Source of the DNA: Anaerolineae bacterium
GTDB lineage: Bacteria; Chloroflexota; Anaerolineae; Anaerolineales; E44-bin32
Direction of reading: 5' to 3'
Length of the DNA: 37,894 bases
Assembly (NCBI GenBank): GCA_011192015.1
Contig: DUET01000097.1
Location: forward strand, 1 to 37,894
A program made the position numbers and the translations under genes. The number at the start of each line of letters is the position of its first letter. Position 1 is the stretch's first letter. Positions 32,519 to 37,894 of the stretch are shown piece by piece. Below the pieces are notes generated by a model. That model made no database searches. It saw only the letters and a program-made list of their open reading frames with translations, and was not told where the DNA came from.

Positions 32519-33291
32519 GAATCCTGCGTTTTCGCAAGGGACCCGAGTCGCCGGTCATGTGGGGTTGGTTGGCGGAGGATCGCATCGGGCTGCTGGATGG
32601 ATCGCCGTTCGCCGAGTTCCGGCGCGGTGAAGCCCACATCGCACTCGACAGCGTGGAACTGCTGGCCCCGGTTCAGCCCAGCAAGATCGTCTGTTTGGGC
32701 AAGAACTACATCGCCCACGCAGCGGAGTTCGGCAGCGAAGTACCGGAGCTGCCGTTACTCTTCCTCAAGCCTCCCAGCGCCGTGATCGGGCCTGGTGAGA
32801 CCATCCTCCTGCCCCCGCAGTCCGAACGTGTGGAGCATGAGGCCGAGATGGCGATCATCATCGGACAGCGGGGACGCTGGATCAGTCCCGGGGACATCTC
32901 GGAACACATCCTGGGTTACACCGTGGCCAACGACGTGACCGCCCGTGATCTGCAGTTCAAGGATGATCAGTGGACGCGCGGCAAGGGTTTCGACACTTTC
33001 TGCCCCCTCGGTCCCTGGATCGAAACCGAGCTCGATCCAGCCGACGTGATGGTGACCTGCCTGGTGAACGGGCAGTTGCGGCAGATGGCTTCGACACGTG
33101 ACATGGTCTTCCCCGTAACCCAGTTGGTGGGATTCATCTCGTCGGTGATGACCCTGGAGCCCGGGGACGTGATTCTCACTGGCACGCCGGCTGGTGTGGG
33201 ACCGCTGGTCGACGGTGATGAAGTTTCCGTCGAGATCGAAGGCGTGGGCACCTTGATCAATCCGGTCCGGGCGGCAACACGCTTGCGGTGA
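32515..33291 (+). CDS. Fumarylacetoacetate hydrolase (FAH) family protein
   Basis: The 258-residue protein has the FAH fold: KIVCLGKNYIAHAAEFG, metal-ligand HEAEMAIIIG, ANDVTARDLQ, GFDTFCPLGPWI and the terminal LTGTPAGVGP. Members include acylpyruvases, oxaloacetate decarboxylases and hydroxy-heptadienedioate isomerases, all Mg-dependent and cytoplasmic; the exact substrate cannot be assigned. I start at the ATG at 32515, which overlaps the methyltransferase stop as ATGA and has GGGAG upstream. The open frame upstream of it shadows the methyltransferase gene. Confidence 0.88.
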   Translation: MRILRFRKGPESPVMWGWLAEDRIGLLDGSPFAEFRRGEAHIALDSVELLAPVQPSKIVCLGKNYIAHAAEFGSEVPELPLLFLKPPSAVIGPGETILLPPQSERVEHEAEMAIIIGQRGRWISPGDISEHILGYTVANDVTARDLQFKDDQWTRGKGFDTFCPLGPWIETELDPADVMVTCLVNGQLRQMASTRDMVFPVTQLVGFISSVMTLEPGDVILTGTPAGVGPLVDGDEVSVEIEGVGTLINPVRAATRLR

Positions 33292-33318
33292 ACGCATGCG
33301 AATAAAGGAGGACGAAAG

Positions 33319-33873
33319 GTGGGGCTGAAATCCGATCGTTGGATTACACGCATGGCGCGCGAGCAGCGCATGATCGAGCCCTTTGCAGAAGGGAAAGCGC
33401 GGGAGGGCGTGATCTCCTACGGCGTTTCATCGTACGGTTACGACATCCGCATTGCCGACGAGTTCAAGATCTTCACGAACGTGTTCTCGGCCGTCGTGGA
33501 TCCCAAGAACTTCGATCCGGATTCGATGATCGATTTCAAGGGCGAGGTGTGCGTCATTCCACCCAACTCGTTCGCCCTGGCGCGCACAGTGGAGTACTTC
33601 CGCATCCCTCGCAACGTACTCACCGTCTGCGTGGGCAAATCCACCTACGCACGCTGCGGGATCATCGTCAACGTGACGCCGTTCGAGCCCGAGTGGGAAG
33701 GCTACGTCACTTTGGAGATCTCGAACACCACGCCGCTGCCGGCCAAGATTTACGCCAACGAAGGCATCGCCCAGGTGCTCTTCTTCGAAGCGGATGAGGA
33801 ATGCCAGATCTCGTATGCGGATAAGAAGGGGAAATACCAGAAACAGACCACGATCGCACTGCCGCGGCTGTAG
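33319..33873 (+). CDS. dcd: dCTP deaminase
   Basis: The 184-residue protein matches the trimeric dCTP deaminase/dUTPase fold. Visible motifs are the early [13 protein letters not shown], the central [36 protein letters not shown] region with the catalytic Glu, and the late [11 protein letters not shown]. It turns dCTP into dUTP (or, if bifunctional, dUMP) for thymidylate synthesis. The start is GTG with AAAGGAGG nine bases upstream. It follows the FAH-family gene by 27 bp, so it may share its transcript, although the pathways are unrelated. Confidence 0.93.
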   Translation: MGLKSDRWITRMAREQRMIEPFAEGKAREGVISYGVSSYGYDIRIADEFKIFTNVFSAVVDPKNFDPDSMIDFKGEVCVIPPNSFALARTVEYFRIPRNVLTVCVGKSTYARCGIIVNVTPFEPEWEGYVTLEISNTTPLPAKIYANEGIAQVLFFEADEECQISYADKKGKYQKQTTIALPRL

Positions 33874-33924
33874 GCTCTGAGCACTGCTGCGATAAGCGAT
33901 TTCTATTCCGGGAAGCTCAAATGG

Positions 33925-33957
33925 AGAATCTGACAGGTTATCAGCCTGTCAGATTCT
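33925..33957. terminator. Long hairpin shared by dcd and ftcD
   Basis: A perfect 13-bp stem (33925-33937 with 33945-33957) lies between the convergent genes. Its right arm contains the ftcD stop codon (33949-33951), so the last ftcD codons are part of the hairpin. Confidence 0.75.
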
Positions 33958-35484
33958 GTTTCCCGAATGCGTTAGACCGGCACGTTCGGCAAGCGCCTTG
34001 TGCACACGCTCGATGGATGCCTTCACATCAGCATGCAGTTCATCGAGTTCGTGGAGCCAGCGCTTCGTGACCTCCTCATCCTTGACGGAAGCTGCGTTGA
34101 TGCGAACGTTGAGCCCGGCGGCTGTGAAGCTGGCCTGCGCCATGGCGCTGGCTGAACCGGCATCGCTGGCAGCACTCACGTTTCCCCTCTCGGCAACTTC
34201 CACCGCCAGCGCGAGTACTTCCGTCACCTGCCTGGCTACGTCGAGAGGCACCGCTGCGGCTTGATGTGTGGCATGCTCGAGGACCTCGAGGCGGTTCGAC
34301 TTCTCTTCCTCCGTCTGCTTGGGCATGCGCAGCGCCCGCATGACCTGGTCGAAGGCTTGTGCATCCTGGATCACGGCTTGTTCCAGGGCAAGACGCAGAT
34401 TATCCGCCCGGGAGGCTATCTCCGCAGCGCGTGTCTCGAATTCTGCATACTTCTTCTTCCCCATACTCAAACGCGCCACCATGGCCACCAGCGCCGCCGC
34501 CATCGCGCCTGCATGAGCCGCAGCTGAGCCGCCGCCGGGTGTGGGTGTCCCCGCGGCCAAACGATCGAGGAAGGTACCCTGCTTTACCGCAGCCGCCTGC
34601 AGGCGTGTTTCCAAAACCTGGTCCGTCTCGAATTGTTCGAGTTGTAGATAGCGCCGTGCGGCTTTGATCAACGCCATTTCGGGGATCAATCCCACCAATT
34701 CGGAATGGAGGATGTCCACGCCATGCTTCTGCGCCTCGGCGCGGATGGCTTCCACGACCACGTCCACGGAGGTCTGGGTGAAATCCGTCAAGTTCATCGA
34801 GACCTGCGCACGGCCGGCCACCAGCATCCCCAGGGCCTTGACGAAGGGCAATCCGCCCGAAGATTGGCGAACCGTGCGGGCGATCTGCTTGGCGATGTCG
34901 ACGTCATCCGTGGTGAGATAGACGTTGTAGGCGATCAAGAAGGCGCGTGCGCCGATCACGGTGGCACCGGCCTTGCCCAATTTGGACGGACCGTAATCCG
35001 GCGCACGATCCGGATCGCTTTGAATGGCGTCCTTGAGACCTTCGTACTCGCCGATGCGAAGATTGCTCAGGTTCTCGCGATCGGGTCGCGTGGCCGCCCG
35101 TTCATAGAGGTATACCGGGATGCTGAGTTCCTCGCCCACACGCTTCCCCAGGCGTTTGGCAAGCTCGACACAATCCTGCATCTCCACACCGGAGATGGGC
35201 ACGAAGGGGACCACATCGGTCGCGCCGATGCGAGGGTGTTCTCCCTGATGATGGTCCAGATCGATCGATTGAGCTGCTTGAGTGATGGCCGCAAAGGCGG
35301 CTTCCAGAACCGATTCCGGAGGGCCGGCGAAGGTGATCACCGTGCGGTTGTGGTCGGCATCGATGTGTTGATCGAGCACATGGACTCCGCTGACAGCGGC
35401 GATCGATTTCCGGATGGCTTCGATCACCTCGGGACGGCGGCCTTCGGAGAAATTGGGAACGCATTCGACAATTTGAGATGGCAT
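33949..35484 (-). CDS. ftcD: Glutamate formimidoyltransferase-formimidoyl-THF cyclodeaminase
   Basis: The 511-residue protein carries both domains on one chain, as in animal FTCD. Residues ~1-295 are the formimidoyltransferase: VECVPNFSEGR at the start and HHQGEHPRIGATDVVPF with the likely catalytic His83. Residues ~305-505 are the cyclodeaminase, beginning FLDRLAAGTPTPGGGSAAAHAGAMAAAL. It transfers the formimino group of formiminoglutamate to THF, then releases ammonia to give methenyl-THF, completing histidine breakdown. No other hut genes are in the window. A TATAAT at 35515-35520 lies 31 bp upstream on the minus strand without a clear -35. Confidence 0.93.
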   Translation of the reverse strand: MPSQIVECVPNFSEGRRPEVIEAIRKSIAAVSGVHVLDQHIDADHNRTVITFAGPPESVLEAAFAAITQAAQSIDLDHHQGEHPRIGATDVVPFVPISGVEMQDCVELAKRLGKRVGEELSIPVYLYERAATRPDRENLSNLRIGEYEGLKDAIQSDPDRAPDYGPSKLGKAGATVIGARAFLIAYNVYLTTDDVDIAKQIARTVRQSSGGLPFVKALGMLVAGRAQVSMNLTDFTQTSVDVVVEAIRAEAQKHGVDILHSELVGLIPEMALIKAARRYLQLEQFETDQVLETRLQAAAVKQGTFLDRLAAGTPTPGGGSAAAHAGAMAAALVAMVARLSMGKKKYAEFETRAAEIASRADNLRLALEQAVIQDAQAFDQVMRALRMPKQTEEEKSNRLEVLEHATHQAAAVPLDVARQVTEVLALAVEVAERGNVSAASDAGSASAMAQASFTAAGLNVRINAASVKDEEVTKRWLHELDELHADVKASIERVHKALAERAGLTHSGNRI

Positions 35485-35703
35485 GTTGTCCTCGAAGGAT
35501 GCTAGGTGGGTAGGATTATAGCCCTTTCTGGAACCGTGAGGGACTTTATCGATGGGTCGGGAGGGATGGCGCTACAAGGCGAGTGATTCCGGAAAGAGAG
35601 TGGATGATGAAGGGGCATCAAACGCATTCAGGAAAAGCAGGGCAAGTGAAAGCGCAAGCCGGCCGTTTGCGGGGTAAGGCTGAAACCAACCCGCAACGCG
35701 GAA

Positions 35704-35712
35704 TGATACAAT
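35704..35712 (+). promoter_or_regulatory. Extended -10 promoter of the molybdenum oxidoreductase gene
   Basis: TGATACAAT is an extended -10 (TGnTACAAT); the -35 is poor, as is usual for this class. The ATG is 54 bp downstream. I see no gene in 35521-35703. Confidence 0.4.
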
Positions 35713-35766
35713 TAAGACCATAATGGGTGTATAAACCAACCTCCACAGGGAAGGTCGCAAGCGCAG

Positions 35767-36789
35767 ATGAACAAACTTACTCGTCGATCCTTCATCAAGA
35801 TTGCCGGCATTGCCGGGTTGGCGCTCCTCAGCGGATGTCAGGACGGGGGAGCTGGGAGTCGATCGAGCTCGACGACATCCGAGGCCGTATTGCCTCTTGC
35901 TGCTCCCACCGGGTTGATCATCACGCCGACCAACGAGCTCTTCGTGGAATCCCACGCGCGCATTCCTCAAGTTGTGGAAGAGGATTGGAAGTTGCGCATC
36001 TTCGGCCTTGTCGAACGTGAACTGGAGCTGACCTACGAGGATGTCCTCCGGTATCCCAAGGTGGAGGCGATACGAACTCTGGAGTGCATCGGCAACCCAC
36101 CCGGCGGCCCACTGGTGGGCAACGCGGCATGGGGCGGTTTCGAGGCCAAGCACATCTGGGATCAGGTGGGGATCCTTTCGAGCGCGGTGCGAGGACGTTT
36201 TTCCGCCGCAGATGGTTACGACACGAGTGTCGATCTGGAGTGGCTGACGCAGCCCGGTGTGCTGATGGCGTATGAGCTCAACGGCGTGCCCCTTCCGCAG
36301 GAGCACGGTTTCCCCCTGCGCATCCTGATGCCCGGCCTTTACGGGCAGAAGATGCCCAAGTGGATCACCGGGATCGAGTTCGTGGACGATAAACCTCTCG
36401 GATATTGGGAGCAGCGCGGTTGGTCGGATGTTGCCTCCGTGAAGACGAATTCGATCCTCTGGCAGCCGGATGGAACGAGGAAGCTGCGCAGCGGTCCGGT
36501 TCCGATCTACGGCATGGCGTTCGCTGGATTGAGGCGCATCGTCAATGTCGAGGTGCGCATCGATGATGGGGATTGGTTCGAGGCACAGCTTCAGCCGCAG
36601 GATACTTCCCTGATCTGGACTCAGTGGTCGTTCACCACGCCGGTCGAGCCGGGAAATCACACCGTCTCCGTGCGTGCTACCGACGAGACCGGTTTCGTAC
36701 AGAATTCGGATGCAAGCGCCGTGTATGCAGGACCCTATCCGGATGGAACCGACGAGGTTCATACGGTTGCCTTTGTGGTTGGGGAGTAG
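35767..36789 (+). CDS. Tat-exported molybdopterin oxidoreductase, sulfite oxidase family
   Basis: The 340-residue protein has a twin-arginine signal (LTRRSFIKIAG, residues 4-14) that ends in a lipobox (LLSGC, Cys24), so it should be exported folded with its cofactor and then lipid-anchored. The molybdopterin domain contains TLECIGNPPGG with the Mo-ligand Cys107, and LRILMPGLYGQKMPKWITGIEF. The C-terminal ~110 residues are the Ig-like dimerisation domain of sulfite oxidases (GLRRIVNVEVRIDDGDW). Substrate may be sulfite or, as in YedY/MsrP, an oxidised sulfur compound. No haem domain is fused and no partner subunit is adjacent. Confidence 0.88.
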   Translation: MNKLTRRSFIKIAGIAGLALLSGCQDGGAGSRSSSTTSEAVLPLAAPTGLIITPTNELFVESHARIPQVVEEDWKLRIFGLVERELELTYEDVLRYPKVEAIRTLECIGNPPGGPLVGNAAWGGFEAKHIWDQVGILSSAVRGRFSAADGYDTSVDLEWLTQPGVLMAYELNGVPLPQEHGFPLRILMPGLYGQKMPKWITGIEFVDDKPLGYWEQRGWSDVASVKTNSILWQPDGTRKLRSGPVPIYGMAFAGLRRIVNVEVRIDDGDWFEAQLQPQDTSLIWTQWSFTTPVEPGNHTVSVRATDETGFVQNSDASAVYAGPYPDGTDEVHTVAFVVGE

Positions 36790-36854
36790 CAACAGGGAAC
36801 ATATCGGGTAGGCCCAGTCATCGCAGATCATCTAGAAGGAAAGACGGGAATCAG

Positions 36855-36887
36855 CACCCCGCAACAAGAATTGTTGCGGGGTGGTTT
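36855..36887 (+). terminator. Strong terminator after the molybdenum oxidoreductase gene
   Basis: A perfect 13-bp stem (36855-36867 with 36871-36883) with a GAA loop is followed by TTT. Confidence 0.7.
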
Positions 36888-36984
36888 CGCATGTCCCAAC
36901 ATGGAAATTCAGGATGGTGATCCTGCAATCCTCAAGATTGGAATGCCGGCACGGTCCCAAGGCAGGATCCAACCGGCACGGATG

Positions 36985-37894
36985 TTATTTCAGGATTCGT
37001 CTCCCGATGACCATGCGCTGGACTTCGCTCGTGCCCTCGCCGATGGTCATCAAACGAGCATCGCGGTAGGTTCGCTCGACGTGGTATTCCTTGCTGTAGC
37101 CGTAGGAGCCCAGCACCTGGATGGCGTCCCGGCAGACCTGTTCGGCCATCTCTGTGGCGAAGAGCTTGCCCATGGCGGCATCTTTCGTATAGGGCTTCCC
37201 CTGATCCTTCAGCCAGGCGGATTTGAGGATCAGCAGGCGTCCGGCTTCGATGTTCATGGCTGCATCGGCCAGCTTGAATTGGAGGCCCTGGAAGTTCCCG
37301 ATGGGCTTGCCGAAGGCCTCTCGCTCCTTGGCGTATTGGACGGCTTCCTCGAAGGCTCGCTGAGCCAGGCCCACGGACAGGGCACCGATACCGATGCGCC
37401 CTCCATCGAGGACCTCCAGGGTTTGATGGAGGCCCCGGCCTTCTTCGCCCAGCAGGTTTTCATAGGGCACGTGCACGTCATCGAAGGTGATGGCGTTCGT
37501 GGGTGAGGCGCGCACTCCCATCTTGTTTTCCGTCGGATTCACATGCACGCCGGGAGTGTCGCCGGGAACGAGGATCATGCTCAGCGATTTGGTTCCTCCC
37601 TTGGGATCCGTGCGGCACAGGACGACGATCACCGGAGCCAGGCTGGCATTGGTGATCCAGGCCTTGCTGCCGTTGATCACCCATTCATCGCCAACGTGTT
37701 CAGCGCGCGTGCGAACCCCGCCTGCGAGATCGGAGCCTGCTCCAGGTTCCGTGAGCGCCAACGCTCCAAGGCCGTGCTTCCCGGAGGCCAATTTCGGCAG
37801 CCATTGCTGCTTCTGCTCGTGGGTGCCGAAGTAGGTGATGGGGGCGCAGCAGAGGCTGTTGTGGGCAGCGATCGAGAGCGCCGTTCCGCCGCAA
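36985..37894 (-). CDS. Acyl-CoA dehydrogenase, 5' end beyond the window
   Basis: The C-terminal ~300 residues of an ordinary acyl-CoA dehydrogenase are present; the frame stays open to the window edge and reads CGGTALSIAAHNSLC there, so the N-terminal domain is off-window. Visible motifs are ALTEPGAGSDLAGG, WVINGSKAWITNA, the REAFGKPIGNFQGLQFKLADAA helix, GSYGYSKEYHVERTYRDAR and TIGEGTSEVQRMVIGR with the catalytic Glu of short-chain (butyryl-CoA type) enzymes. It would desaturate short acyl-CoAs with FAD and pass electrons to ETF. Confidence 0.92.
   Translation of the reverse strand, partial: CGGTALSIAAHNSLCCAPITYFGTHEQKQQWLPKLASGKHGLGALALTEPGAGSDLAGGVRTRAEHVGDEWVINGSKAWITNASLAPVIVVLCRTDPKGGTKSLSMILVPGDTPGVHVNPTENKMGVRASPTNAITFDDVHVPYENLLGEEGRGLHQTLEVLDGGRIGIGALSVGLAQRAFEEAVQYAKEREAFGKPIGNFQGLQFKLADAAMNIEAGRLLILKSAWLKDQGKPYTKDAAMGKLFATEMAEQVCRDAIQVLGSYGYSKEYHVERTYRDARLMTIGEGTSEVQRMVIGRRILK

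Noticed and set aside
35572-36831. Minus-strand open frame of 419 codons opposite the molybdenum oxidoreductase gene
   Set aside because: Antisense to a clear Tat-exported enzyme; no domain motifs and no ribosome site of note.

Overview
The window is most likely from a member of the Chloroflexota, probably class Anaerolineae. This rests on a serine hydroxymethyltransferase fused to a glycine-cleavage T-protein, several lipoproteins with long Thr/Pro-rich linkers after the lipobox, a DUF4173 membrane protein, a Roadblock/V4R pair, and moderately GC-rich coding sequence with AGGAGG-type ribosome sites and frequent GTG/TTG starts. It is an inference from gene content; no rRNA is present.

Layout. 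(1) 1-180: the 3' half of a Lys-type tRNA followed by a hairpin, looking like the scar of an element integrated to the left. (2) 236-6958: a mostly minus-strand envelope locus with a tail-anchored protein, a two-part methyltransferase, a small membrane protein, a membrane sulfatase-superfamily enzyme and a NodU/CmcH-type carbamoyltransferase, interrupted by an APH-family kinase on the plus strand. (3) 7242-11024: a lipoprotein, a small methyltransferase, a DUF4173 protein and two small membrane proteins. (4) 11263-17934: the GlyA-GcvT fusion, a lipid-anchored M1-type peptidase, a lipoprotein and rubrerythrin. (5) 18082-25357: two drug-efflux style operons, a MarR-controlled heterodimeric ABC exporter and an ABC-2 transporter. 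(6) 25779-30057: a Roadblock/V4R signalling pair, an unusual acyl-CoA dehydrogenase and an NBR1-Ig-like lipoprotein. (7) 30220-31640: tRNA-Val(TAC) with one gene trapped between it and a duplicated tRNA 3' half. (8) 31772-37894: a methyltransferase, an FAH-family enzyme, dCTP deaminase, formimidoyltransferase-cyclodeaminase, a Tat-exported molybdenum oxidoreductase and a partial acyl-CoA dehydrogenase.

The most striking item is region 7. A single protein joins a class III nucleotidyl cyclase domain with all expected catalytic residues to a guanylate-kinase-like domain whose P-loop carries Asp where Ser/Thr is expected. Its gene is the only occupant of a 1.3-kb segment bounded by tRNA-Val and a 30/32-match copy of that tRNA's 3' half, in the geometry left by site-specific integration into a tRNA. 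No integrase is visible in the segment.

Other themes: one-carbon/folate metabolism appears twice (GlyA-GcvT and FtcD). Several promoters can be read directly (TTGACA-17-TATACT before marR; TTGACC-17-TACAAT before glyA-gcvT; TTGACG-17-TATAAT before tRNA-Val; TTGCAG-17-TATAGT before the carbamoyltransferase), two of them with operator-like palindromes. Nearly every transcription unit ends in a recognisable hairpin.
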